Assembly (NCBI RefSeq): GCF_000504245.1
Contig: NZ_KI632509.1
Span: 4,801,502-4,865,501 of the forward strand
Source: Haloechinothrix halophila YIM 93223
GTDB lineage: Bacteria; Actinomycetota; Actinomycetes; Mycobacteriales; Pseudonocardiaceae
Length of the DNA: 64,000 nucleotides
Reading direction: 5' to 3'
The notes under the pieces were generated by a model. That model searched no databases and was not told where the DNA came from. It was given only the letters and a program-made list of their open reading frames with translations. Shown in pieces: positions 56,520 through 64,000 of the stretch (positions are counted from its first letter, which is position 1; each line of letters starts with the position of its first letter). Position numbers and translations under genes: made by a program.

Positions 56520-57703
56520 TGCGTATCACGAAGCTGCACGCGACGCCGGTGGCTGTGCCATTCCGCGCCGACGAGGTGTGGGCGTTCGGACGACGGCGCG
56601 GCCTGATCAGCGTGCTGCTCGAGGTCGAGACCGACGAGGGCGTCGTCGGCATCGGGGAGGCGGCGGCCTACCCGTCCGCGGACATCGTGCTCGCGGTGCT
56701 GCGCGGCCTCGAACCGCTGGTGATCGGTGAAGATCCGTTCGCCATCGAACGGCTGGTGCGCCGCATCGACCTTGTCGGCACCTGGCACCACGTCCGCGCC
56801 AGCAGCCCCGCGATCGCCGCCGTGGAGATGGCCTGCTGGGACATCGTCGGCAAGGCGTGCGGACAGCCGTTGGTGAACCTGTTCGGCGGCCGGTTCCGCG
56901 ACGAGGTCGAGTCCTTCTACTACGTCGCGGCCGGCACGCCGGACGCCGTGGCGACGGAGGCGGCCCTGGCCACCAAGCACGGCTTCGCGACGTGCTACCT
57001 CAAGGTCGGTTCGGACGACCCGCACACCGACATCGCACGGGTGGAGGCGCTGCGCGACGGCGTCGGCTCGGACGCCAAGCTGCGGATCGACGCGAACGAG
57101 GCATGGTCGCCCGGTGAGGCAGTGCGCATGATCCGATCGCTGGAACGGTTCGACCTCGAGTTGATGGAACAGCCGGTATCAGGCCGGTGCCTCGATGAGA
57201 TGGCCTACGTGCGCGGTCGCGTCGGCGTGCCGCTGCTGGCCAACGAGGCGAGCTGGACCCGCCACGACCAGCTCGCGGTGATCCGTGCTGGCGCCGCCGA
57301 CGTGCTCTCCGCCGACAATCAGATGGACGGCGGCCTGCTCAACCTCAAGCGCTCGGCGGGCATCGCAGAGGCGGCGGGATTGACCGTGGTCAAGCACAGC
57401 CTGGGTGAGCTGGGTGTCGCACTGGCCGCTGCGACCCACGTGATCGCGGCGACGCCGAACTTCCGCCACGCCAACCAGGCCTACGGCGCGCTGCTCGCGG
57501 ACGACGTCACCGTCGGCTTCGGCGGGGGTGTCGCGACCTACCGCAACGGCCACGTCCCCGTGCCGAGCGCGCCCGGCCTCGGCGTCGAGCTCGACCCCAC
57601 GCGAGTCGAGCGTTACGCCGAGCTGTATCGCACCGACGGCGCGGCCTTCGCCTTCGGTGACCCGGACGCGTTGTCGGCATCCCACGCCCTGCCGAAGCGG
57701 TAA
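56519..57703 (+). CDS. Mandelate racemase/enolase-superfamily protein
   Basis: A 394-residue (beta/alpha)7beta barrel of the mandelate racemase type. Metal ligands: RIDANEAWS (Asp), LELMEQPV (Glu), LLANEAS (Glu). The general bases look like MR: CYLKVGSDD (Lys), DVLSADNQMDGG (Asp) and VVKHSLGELGV (His), instead of the second Lys of muconate cycloisomerase. Expected chemistry is proton abstraction alpha to a carboxylate: racemisation, epimerisation or dehydration. Its start overlaps the stop of the EutD-like gene. Known ectoine loci use EutABC here, so this may be a different solution. Confidence 0.9.
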   Translation: MRITKLHATPVAVPFRADEVWAFGRRRGLISVLLEVETDEGVVGIGEAAAYPSADIVLAVLRGLEPLVIGEDPFAIERLVRRIDLVGTWHHVRASSPAIAAVEMACWDIVGKACGQPLVNLFGGRFRDEVESFYYVAAGTPDAVATEAALATKHGFATCYLKVGSDDPHTDIARVEALRDGVGSDAKLRIDANEAWSPGEAVRMIRSLERFDLELMEQPVSGRCLDEMAYVRGRVGVPLLANEASWTRHDQLAVIRAGAADVLSADNQMDGGLLNLKRSAGIAEAAGLTVVKHSLGELGVALAAATHVIAATPNFRHANQAYGALLADDVTVGFGGGVATYRNGHVPVPSAPGLGVELDPTRVERYAELYRTDGAAFAFGDPDALSASHALPKR

Positions 57704-58073
57704 CTCGATTCGAGCGGACCTTCGCGCCGCCACCAGGACTCCGGCGCCAACTCGATGGTGGTCAACAACGTTCACCAAGTGGCCAAGGGCGGGCCAGTCG
57801 GCGATGCTGTCCCAATAGGCATGGTCCATCACTATGATCAACTCGGGTAGGAACGTCATGCCAGGGTGGGCTGAATTCCGCGCGGCGGGTGCGCACCGTC
57901 AACGATTCACACGAGGGCCGCGCATCCCGGGCATTCCGCACGGCGTGTCGCCGCCATCAGCGCAGGTCAGGGCCCGCTGATTACAACCTTGCAAGAATCC
58001 TGTCCGTGTGAGTGATCAGTGCCTTAGGGTGTCGACAACTAAACGCGACTGAAACGAAGAGGAGGTCCCCCAC
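57704..58073. other. Intergenic region upstream of the ABC importer genes
   Basis: About 370 bp separating the enolase gene from the substrate-binding gene. It should hold the importer promoter. A GGAGG site at the right edge serves the binding protein; TTGCAA at 57989 may be a -35 box. No gene, RNA or repeat is seen. Confidence 0.45.
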
Positions 58074-58979
58074 ATGTGGGCCATCCAGACCAGCAGGCTT
58101 CGTCGTCGTCTTGCCGCCCTCGTCGGAGCCGCCGCGCTGACGCTAGCCGGCTGCGGGGGCGACGGCGGGGGCAACGGCGACGGCGGCGGAGCCGGCGATG
58201 GCAGCGGGCTGCCGCCGAAAGACGCGCCGCTGACCATTGGCATCGCCAACGAGCAGCCCTACGGCTTCAAGAAGGGCGACGAGGTGACCGGCTTCTCGCC
58301 CGACGTCGCCCGAGCCGTGCTCAAGGAGATGGGCTACACCAACTTCAAGTTCGAGGTCGTCGATTTCGGCGCGCTGATCAAGAACCTCCAAGCGGAGAAT
58401 TTCGACATTGTCGCGGCGGGTATGTATCTCACCCCCGATCGCATGAAGCAGGTCGCGTTCTCCGATCCGGACTACTGCATCGGCGAGTCGCTCGCTGTGG
58501 AGGAGGGCAACCCGCACGACATCGAGAACTACCAATCCATCGTCGACAACCCGGACCTCACGCTCGCCGTAGCCAGCGGCACCGTCGAGGTCGGGTACGC
58601 CGAGGACGCCGGCATCCCGGACGAGCAGCTGAAGACGTACTCCGGCATCGACCAGATGTACGCCGCGCTGGAAGCCGGTGAGGTCGATGCCGTGACGGGC
58701 ACCGCGGCGACCGTCAAGTCGCAGGTCCAGGCCCGCAGCGGCATCGAGGCCGTGGAGTCGTTCATTCCGGAGGACAGCGTTCCGCCGTGCGGTGGCTATG
58801 CCTTCCGTCTCGAGGACCAGGAGTTCCGTGACGCGTTCAACGAGCAGCTGAACGAGTTCCGCGAGGACGGCACCACCACCGAGATCATCACCAAGTACGT
58901 GGACCAGAACGGCCCAACGGCTGAGGACGTGGCCAAGGCCAATGAGATGACCACGGCAGACTTCGAGGAAGCGCCCTAA
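58074..58979 (+). CDS. Ectoine/hydroxyectoine-type ABC transporter substrate-binding lipoprotein (EhuB-like)
   Basis: A 301-residue binding lipoprotein: signal RRLAALVGAAALTLAGC with lipobox LAGC (Cys27), a Gly/Asp linker, and the family 3 solute-binding fold (LTIGIANEQPYGFKKGDEVTGFSPDVARAVLKEMGY, VDFGALIKNLQAENFDIVAAGMYLTPDRMKQVAFSDPDY, VASGTVEVGYAEDAGI). The ANEQPYGF...DIVAAGMYLTPDR pattern closely follows EhuB of ectoine importers. ATG 58074 has GGAGG eight bases before. The next three genes are its permeases and ATPase. Ectoine is likely but a related cyclic solute is possible. Confidence 0.88.
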   Translation: MWAIQTSRLRRRLAALVGAAALTLAGCGGDGGGNGDGGGAGDGSGLPPKDAPLTIGIANEQPYGFKKGDEVTGFSPDVARAVLKEMGYTNFKFEVVDFGALIKNLQAENFDIVAAGMYLTPDRMKQVAFSDPDYCIGESLAVEEGNPHDIENYQSIVDNPDLTLAVASGTVEVGYAEDAGIPDEQLKTYSGIDQMYAALEAGEVDAVTGTAATVKSQVQARSGIEAVESFIPEDSVPPCGGYAFRLEDQEFRDAFNEQLNEFREDGTTTEIITKYVDQNGPTAEDVAKANEMTTADFEEAP

Positions 58980-58995
58980 CAAGCGAGTCTCTTGC

Positions 58996-59034
58996 ACTGT
59001 TTCCGGGGCCGGGCTGCCCGGCCCCGGAAACAGT
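58996..59034 (+). repeat. Long perfect hairpin between binding protein and permease genes
   Basis: ACTGTTTCCGGGGCCGGG (58996-59013) and CCCGGCCCCGGAAACAGT (59017-59034) are perfect 18-base arms around CTG. It lies 17 bp after the stop, 24 bp before the permease start, and probably protects or partly ends the upstream message so that more binding protein than permease is made. Confidence 0.8.
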
Positions 59035-59057
59035 CGGCCTGACATCGAGGTGATGCC

Positions 59058-60062
59058 GTGAGTATGAACGTGCCCAGCGACACCGGCGCCCCACCCGAGA
59101 TCGAGCATCCTCGCACCAAGCTGGTGCTGGTGCTCGGCCTCCTCAGCATTCCGATCCCACTGCTAGGACCAGTCGCCTGGTGGATGGGAAATCAGGAGCT
59201 CCGCCAGCGGGATGACGACGACCGCGGGCAGCTGGTACTTGGCAGGACCATCGGCATGGTGATGAGCATTCTGCTGCTGGTCGTGCTCGGGCTACTCGTG
59301 ACCCTGGCGGCAGTCGGCCAGGGCTGGTTGCTGACCGGCGGCCAATACCGGACCCTGATCAAAGCCTCGCTGGTGACGATCCAGATCCTGATCTACTCCT
59401 TCGCGCTCGGGATCGTGCTCTCTCTCGTCGTCGGGGTGGCACGCCTGTCCGATCATCGGTGGATCCGTGGCGCTGCCCTCGCGTTCGTGGAGTTCGCGCG
59501 GGGGATCTCGTCGATCATCCTGATCTTCATCATGGCTGTGGCCATCCCGATCTTGCTCGACGTCCCGCAGGCCTCGAAGATCCTGCTGGCCGCGATCGCA
59601 CTCGGCATCAACATGGGCGGCTACGGCGCGGAGATCATTCGCGGCGCGATCCTGTCAGTGCCGAAGGGACAGGTTGAGGCCTCGCTGTCGCTGAACCTCA
59701 CTCCGACGCAACGGCTACGCCACGTGATCCTGCCGCAGGCGATGACGGTCATTCTGCCGCCGATGGGCAATCTGACCATCGAGATCCTGAAGGGCACCGC
59801 ACTGGTCAGCCTGGTCGGCGTCGCCGACATCATGCAGTCGGCGAACAACATCCGGCAGGAGCAGCTCTTCGCCCAGGAAGGAACCAAAGCGGTCCTGTTC
59901 CTCAATGTGCTTGTCCTCTACTTCATCCTTGCGCAGATCGTGAACGTGCTGTTCAAGCTGTGGGAACGGCGCGTGGAGAAGAGTTATGAGGGCGGCCGAA
60001 CGCTGACACCGGACGAGCTGCCCGCCCATATTCGACATGCGACTCCTGGGGTGACCGGATGA
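59058..60062 (+). CDS. ABC transporter permease (EhuC-like) with DUF4190-like N-terminal fusion
   Basis: A 334-residue membrane protein. The usual amino-acid ABC permease starts near residue 100 (YRTLIKASLVTIQILIYSFALGIVL) and has the EAA loop VEASLSLNLTPTQRLRHVILPQAM. Before it lie about 95 residues with two extra helices: KLVLVLGLLSIPIPLLGPVAWWMGNQELRQRD and GRTIGMVMSILLLVVLGLLVTL, which match the DUF4190 design (helix, GPxAWxxGxxELR, helix). GTG 59058 follows GAGGTG. The fusion to a permease is unusual. It pairs with the next gene as a heterodimer. Confidence 0.88.
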   Translation: MSMNVPSDTGAPPEIEHPRTKLVLVLGLLSIPIPLLGPVAWWMGNQELRQRDDDDRGQLVLGRTIGMVMSILLLVVLGLLVTLAAVGQGWLLTGGQYRTLIKASLVTIQILIYSFALGIVLSLVVGVARLSDHRWIRGAALAFVEFARGISSIILIFIMAVAIPILLDVPQASKILLAAIALGINMGGYGAEIIRGAILSVPKGQVEASLSLNLTPTQRLRHVILPQAMTVILPPMGNLTIEILKGTALVSLVGVADIMQSANNIRQEQLFAQEGTKAVLFLNVLVLYFILAQIVNVLFKLWERRVEKSYEGGRTLTPDELPAHIRHATPGVTG

Positions 60063-60928
60063 GCGCCATCGACGACGCGGCCACCGAAGCCGCCGAAGCT
60101 CCCGAAGAGCGGGAGATCGAAGAGTACCGGCCGCACCGCAAGTGGTACCGGCGTGCGGACATCATGGTGCCGGTTCTGGTTCTCGTGGTGGTCTATGCGC
60201 TCCTCGTGGGCTACGTGGAGTCGCCGAACTTCTTCCGGACAAGGATGGAGGCCCCTGGCGGTCTCGTGAACTTCGACTGGATGTGGTTCTTCCACCTGAT
60301 CCCGCTGATGCTGCAGGGTCTGCTGGTCACGATCAAGGGAGCCCTGCTGGGTTTCGCCGTCGCGGTGGTGCTTGGCTTCTTCCTCGCCCTCGGGCGGCGG
60401 GCGAAACTGCCCTTCGTCAGCTGGCCGACCATGGCGGTCATCGAATTCATCCGCTCCACGCCAGTGCTGGTGCAGCTGTTCTTCTGGCTGGCCTTGGAAC
60501 GCGCCATCCCGGGACTCAACCTCAGTCCGATCGCGCTACTGATGGTCGGCCTTGGCGTCCACTACGCGACCTACTGCTCCGAGGCCTACCGTGCCGGCAT
60601 CAATAGCGTTGACAAGGGCCAGTGGGAGGCGGCCACCGCACTCAACCTCAGTCCGGCCACCAAGTGGACCAGGGTCGTCATCCCGCAGGCCGTGCCCAAC
60701 GTGCTGCCCGCGCTGGGCAACTACCTGGTCGCCGCATTCAAGGACGCGCCGATGGCCTTCGTCATCGGTGTCCATGGCGTGCTCTTCTTCGCCGACCAGG
60801 TGGCCGCCGAGACCTTCCGCGTGACAGAGCCATACCTGATCGCCGGTGCCGGCTTCCTGGTGGCGAGCCTTCCGGCCGCCTGGGCCGTCCGCCAGCTCGA
60901 AAGGAAGATCGCCTATGAGCGAATCTAA
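60059..60928 (+). CDS. ABC transporter permease (EhuD-like)
   Basis: A 289-residue polar-amino-acid-type permease: an acidic N-terminus (AAEAPEEREIEEYRPHRKWYR), about five to six helices, EFIRSTPVLVQLFFWLALER and the EAA loop QWEAATALNLSPATKWTRVVIPQAV. ATG 60059 overlaps the previous gene's stop by four bases. It forms the membrane channel with the fused permease. Confidence 0.9.
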   Translation: MSAIDDAATEAAEAPEEREIEEYRPHRKWYRRADIMVPVLVLVVVYALLVGYVESPNFFRTRMEAPGGLVNFDWMWFFHLIPLMLQGLLVTIKGALLGFAVAVVLGFFLALGRRAKLPFVSWPTMAVIEFIRSTPVLVQLFFWLALERAIPGLNLSPIALLMVGLGVHYATYCSEAYRAGINSVDKGQWEAATALNLSPATKWTRVVIPQAVPNVLPALGNYLVAAFKDAPMAFVIGVHGVLFFADQVAAETFRVTEPYLIAGAGFLVASLPAAWAVRQLERKIAYERI

Positions 60929-61733
60929 GACCATCTCGACGTTCGAGAGTGACTCCGGAACGGGGGCCGCTGGTGTCCGCTTCCACAGGGTCAACAAGGC
61001 GTTCGGCACCAATGTGGTGCTGCGCGATCTCGATCTCGACGTAGCGCCAGGAGAGCGCGTGGTCATCATCGGCCCCTCGGGATCGGGCAAGACCACGATC
61101 CTGCGGGTCACGATGACCCTCGAACGTCCCGACTCCGGCACCGTCCAGATCGGCGGCCGCCACCTCTACCACGAGCCACACGGTGACAAGCTGCGCCCGG
61201 CCAGTGAGAAACACATGAGCAAGGTGCGCTCCGACATCGGCATGGTGTTCCAGCACTTCAACCTGTTCCCGCACATGACGGCGCTGGAGAACATCATGCT
61301 CGCGCCCATGAAGGTGCACGGAAAAGCGCGCGACGAGGCGAGCGACACCGGCATGGAGCTTCTCAACAAGGTCGGGCTGGCCCACGCGGCCAACCAGACC
61401 CCCGGCCAGCTCTCCGGCGGTCAGAAGCAGCGGGTAGCCATCGCGCGGTCCCTTGCGTGCGAACCCCGTGTGATGCTCTTCGACGAGGTCACTTCGGCGC
61501 TCGACCCCGAGCTGGTCGGCGAGGTACTCAACGTGCTGCGCGACATCGCCCAGGAAGGCAACACCACGATGCTGCTGGTGACCCACGAGATGGCGTTCGC
61601 ACGGGAAATGGCCGACCGTCTCCTGATGTTCGACAACGGGCAGGTCATCGAGTCCGGCCGACCCGCTGACGTCCTCGACCATCCCCAGAACCCACGCACC
61701 CAAGCGTTTCTCGGGGCGGTCAAGGCACACTGA
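60915..61733 (+). CDS. ABC transporter ATP-binding protein (EhuA-like)
   Basis: A 272-residue ATPase: Walker A GPSGSGKTT, Q-loop MVFQHFNLFPHMTALEN, signature LSGGQKQR, Walker B VMLFDEVTSALDPE and switch His in VTHEM. It powers import through the two permeases. ATG 60915 overlaps the permease stop by 14 bases. The longer frame to 60846 is the permease in another frame. It converges on meaA with 21 bp between. Confidence 0.95.
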   Translation: MSESKTISTFESDSGTGAAGVRFHRVNKAFGTNVVLRDLDLDVAPGERVVIIGPSGSGKTTILRVTMTLERPDSGTVQIGGRHLYHEPHGDKLRPASEKHMSKVRSDIGMVFQHFNLFPHMTALENIMLAPMKVHGKARDEASDTGMELLNKVGLAHAANQTPGQLSGGQKQRVAIARSLACEPRVMLFDEVTSALDPELVGEVLNVLRDIAQEGNTTMLLVTHEMAFAREMADRLLMFDNGQVIESGRPADVLDHPQNPRTQAFLGAVKAH

Positions 61734-61754
61734 GCATCCGACGGCGCCGCGCCG

Positions 61755-63788
61755 CTACCGCCCCGTCAGCCCACGCGCTTCCCGGACCACGGTCACGATC
61801 TCGGCCATGATCTCGGTCAGCTCATAGTCCTTCGGGGTGAACACCCGGGCGATGCCCCGTTCGGTGAGCGACGCGGCGTCGTCGGTCGGGATGATCCCGC
61901 CGACGATCACCGGCACGTCGCCCGCGCCCGCCGCACGCAGTCCGTCCACGACCTCGGGCACCACCTCGAGGTGCGAGCCGGACAGCACCGACAGCCCGAC
62001 GACGTGCACGCCTTCCTGCACCGCCGCCGCGACGATCTGCTGCGGCGTGAGCCGGATGCCCTGGTAGATGACCTCGAACCCGGCGTCGCGTGCCCGCACC
62101 GCCACCTGCTCGGCGCCGTTGGAGTGCCCGTCGAGGCCCGGCTTGCCGACCAGCATCCGCAGCCGCTCGCCCAGCTCATCCCCGGTCGCGGCAACCCGCT
62201 CGCGCACCCGTGCCAGTTCGTCGCCGGAACCGCTGCTCGACGTCGCCGTCACGCCGGTGGGTGCGCGGTACTCGCCGAACACGTCACGCAGCGCACCGGC
62301 CCACTCCCCCGTCGTCACACCAGCCTTGGCACACGCGATCGTCGCCTCGAACAGGTTTTCCGAGGTGCCAGCGACGGTCTTGAGCTGCTCCAACGCAGCG
62401 GAGACGGCATCGTTGTCCCGCTCAGCGCGCCACTTCTCCAGCGCGGCGATAGCCTGCTTCTCCACCTCGGGGTCGACCGTCTCGATCGCCTGCGCACCCT
62501 CGGCTTGCAGCGGGCTCGGTTCGGTGGTGTCGAACTTGTTGACGCCGACGAGGACCCGCTCACCGGTCTCCACCTTGCGCCGGTACTCGCCGAGCGAGGA
62601 CACCAACTCGGACTTCATGTAGCCGCTCTCCACGGCCGCGACCGCGCCACCGAGGTCCTGCACCCGCTCGATCTCGGCGCGGGCACCGTCGACGATCTCG
62701 TTCACCCGTGCCTCGACCACCGTCGAGCCCTCGAACAGGTCGCCGTACTCCAGCAGGTCGGTCTCGAACGCGAGCACCTGCTGCATCCGTAGCGCCCACT
62801 GCTGATCCCACGGCCTCGGCAGGCCAAGCGCCTCGTTCCACGCAGGCAGCTGGATCGCGCGCGCCCTGGCGTCACGAGACAACGTCACCGCGAGCATTTC
62901 AAGCACGATGCGTTGGACGTTGTTCTCCGGCTGCGCCTCGGTGAGCCCGAGCGAGTTCACCTGGACGCCGTAGCGGAACCGGCGTGCCTTGGCATCGGTG
63001 ACGCCGTAACGATCGCGGGTGATCTCGTCCCAGAGCTGGACGAGGGCACGCATCTTGCACATTTCCTCGACGAACCGCACCCCGGCGTTGACGAAGAACG
63101 AGATGCGGGAGACGACGCGTGCCATGTCCTCCGCGGTGACCTGACCCGAGTCGCGCACCTCGTCCAGCACGGCGATCGCCGTGCTCATGGCGTACGCGAC
63201 TTCCTGCGTCGGCGTCGCGCCCGCCTCCTGCAGGTGGTAGCTGCAGATGTTGATCGGGTTCCACTTCGGCACGTGGTGCACGGTCCACGCGATGACGTCC
63301 GTGGTCAGCCGCAGGCTAGGCCCTGGCGGGAAGATGTAGGTGCCTCGGGACAGGTATTCCTTGATGACGTCGTTCTGCGTCGTCCCCGTCAGCTGCGCCA
63401 GGACGTCGGCTATCGCGTCCTTATCGGCGCCGTGCTTTTCGCGCGCCTGCTCCTCTGCCACCGTCACGTACAGCGCGAGTAGCCACATCGCTGGCGCGTT
63501 GATCGTCATCGACGTGTTGGCCTCAGCCAGCGGGATACCGTCGAACAACTGGCGCATGTCGCCGATGTGGCTGATCGGCACGCCCACCTTGCCGACCTCA
63601 CCGCGCGAAAGCGGGTGGTCGGCGTCGTAGCCGGTCTGCGTCGGGAGGTCGAAGGCAACCGACAGTCCCGTCTGCCCCTTGGCGAGGTTGCGACGGTAGA
63701 GCTCGTTGGACGCCGTCGCGGACGAGTGTCCGGCGTAGGTCCGCATCACCCAGGGGCGATCGCGCTCATTGTCGGCTGGGTACGGCAT
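61755..63788 (-). CDS. meaA: Ethylmalonyl-CoA mutase (MeaA), B12-dependent
   Basis: A 677-residue fused mutase: the (beta/alpha)8 part with RTYAGHSSATASNELYRRNLAKGQTGLSVAFDLPTQTGYDADHP, and a C-terminal cobalamin domain with the base-off motif KPGLDGHSNGAEQV and VIVGGIIP. MeaA rearranges ethylmalonyl-CoA to methylsuccinyl-CoA in the ethylmalonyl-CoA pathway; in streptomycetes it supplies PKS units. Length and N-terminus differ from methylmalonyl-CoA mutase, which has two subunits in actinomycetes. ATG 63788 follows GGAGG by seven bases. A crotonyl-CoA carboxylase/reductase gene is expected nearby but not in the window. Confidence 0.92.
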   Translation of the reverse strand: MPYPADNERDRPWVMRTYAGHSSATASNELYRRNLAKGQTGLSVAFDLPTQTGYDADHPLSRGEVGKVGVPISHIGDMRQLFDGIPLAEANTSMTINAPAMWLLALYVTVAEEQAREKHGADKDAIADVLAQLTGTTQNDVIKEYLSRGTYIFPPGPSLRLTTDVIAWTVHHVPKWNPINICSYHLQEAGATPTQEVAYAMSTAIAVLDEVRDSGQVTAEDMARVVSRISFFVNAGVRFVEEMCKMRALVQLWDEITRDRYGVTDAKARRFRYGVQVNSLGLTEAQPENNVQRIVLEMLAVTLSRDARARAIQLPAWNEALGLPRPWDQQWALRMQQVLAFETDLLEYGDLFEGSTVVEARVNEIVDGARAEIERVQDLGGAVAAVESGYMKSELVSSLGEYRRKVETGERVLVGVNKFDTTEPSPLQAEGAQAIETVDPEVEKQAIAALEKWRAERDNDAVSAALEQLKTVAGTSENLFEATIACAKAGVTTGEWAGALRDVFGEYRAPTGVTATSSSGSGDELARVRERVAATGDELGERLRMLVGKPGLDGHSNGAEQVAVRARDAGFEVIYQGIRLTPQQIVAAAVQEGVHVVGLSVLSGSHLEVVPEVVDGLRAAGAGDVPVIVGGIIPTDDAASLTERGIARVFTPKDYELTEIMAEIVTVVREARGLTGR

Positions 63789-63936
63789 CTGTCGACCTCC
63801 GAGATTCCTGGCGTGCTTACCCCGATCTCATCAGAGTACTGGTCAGTAACCTCAGACCGCGAGGGCGCATTCACACCGTGTCCACACTGGCGCCCCGCGT
63901 ATGTCACACCTACGAGAAATCCGTTGCGTACCCCGT

Positions 63937-63942
63937 TAGCGT
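63937..63942 (+). promoter_or_regulatory. TAGCGT -10 hexamer before the right-edge gene
   Basis: TAGCGT is exactly seven bases before ATG 63950, again with no ribosome site: a leaderless start. Confidence 0.5.
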
Positions 63943-63949
63943 GACTGCC

Positions 63950-64000
63950 ATGGGTCCGACGTGGAGCGAGTACGGCAGTTACCTCGTGCTCGTCGTACTG
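63950..64000 (+). CDS. Partial membrane protein gene at the right edge
   Basis: Only 17 codons are present (MGPTWSEYGSYLVLVVL), a short polar start leading into a membrane helix. It may be a small respiratory subunit such as NuoA, but the segment is too short to decide. The leaderless -10 supports the start codon. Confidence 0.5.
   Translation, partial: MGPTWSEYGSYLVLVVL

Overview
The window is about 64 kb of very GC-rich DNA from an actinomycete. Gene content (nucS, mec-cysO-cysM, meaA, an aa3 oxidase ctaD next to serB, leaderless starts) and local gene order point to the order Pseudonocardiales (Amycolatopsis/Prauserella/Saccharomonospora-like). That placement is an inference from content; no rRNA gene is present. 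The stretch from about 19.8 to 39 kb keeps the order known from Mycobacterium tuberculosis around Rv1329c-Rv1341 (dinG, pncB, clpS, DUF2017, P1 peptidase, mec, cysO, cysM, rhomboid, murI, MBL hydrolase, rph, rdgB), with extra genes inserted.

Region 1 (1-9090, minus strand) is a tightly packed accessory operon that runs off the left edge: type II thioesterase, PEP-mutase/isocitrate-lyase-family protein, KAS III-like protein, a double heme-oxygenase-like diiron protein, acyl-CoA dehydrogenase, P450, and a LYS1-like plus LYS9-like saccharopine dehydrogenase pair. It looks like one end of an undescribed biosynthetic cluster. Its 0.7 kb AT-richer upstream region holds a perfect CRP/GlxR-type site and a palindrome next to a TTGACT box. 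Region 2 (9.8-19.7 kb) has a large nSTAND/WD40 protein, a VanW-family protein with a very long acidic N-terminus, a GDSL hydrolase, a lipoprotein and a peroxiredoxin.

Region 3 (19.8-39 kb) is the conserved block: nucleotide sanitation and RNA processing (rdgB, rph), wall precursor (murI), CysO-dependent cysteine synthesis (mec, cysO, cysM), a GAF regulator divergent from an aldehyde dehydrogenase/DUF779 pair, ClpS with a second ClpS-like protein and its coupled partner, NAD salvage (pncB, pncA) and a DinG-type helicase. Intergenic spaces here carry arrays of 21-23 bp tandem repeats, most of them abutting stop codons, and one copy of an 82-bp palindromic-ended element whose second copy lies at 49.5 kb.

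Region 4 (39-52 kb) is mixed housekeeping: a PTH2-domain protein, serB, ctaD, hydrolases, an FmdB-type zinc ribbon, a tandem 3-hydroxyacyl-CoA dehydrogenase, a 23-residue peptide with eight cysteines, divergent leaderless nucS/Nudix genes and an enoyl-CoA hydratase. Region 5 (53-61.7 kb) is a catabolic island: two metal-site-less M24 (ectoine-hydrolase-like) proteins, a LysR regulator, a mandelate-racemase-type enolase and an Ehu-type ABC importer, one permease of which has a DUF4190-like N-terminal fusion. The right edge holds meaA (ethylmalonyl-CoA mutase) and the first codons of a leaderless membrane protein gene.
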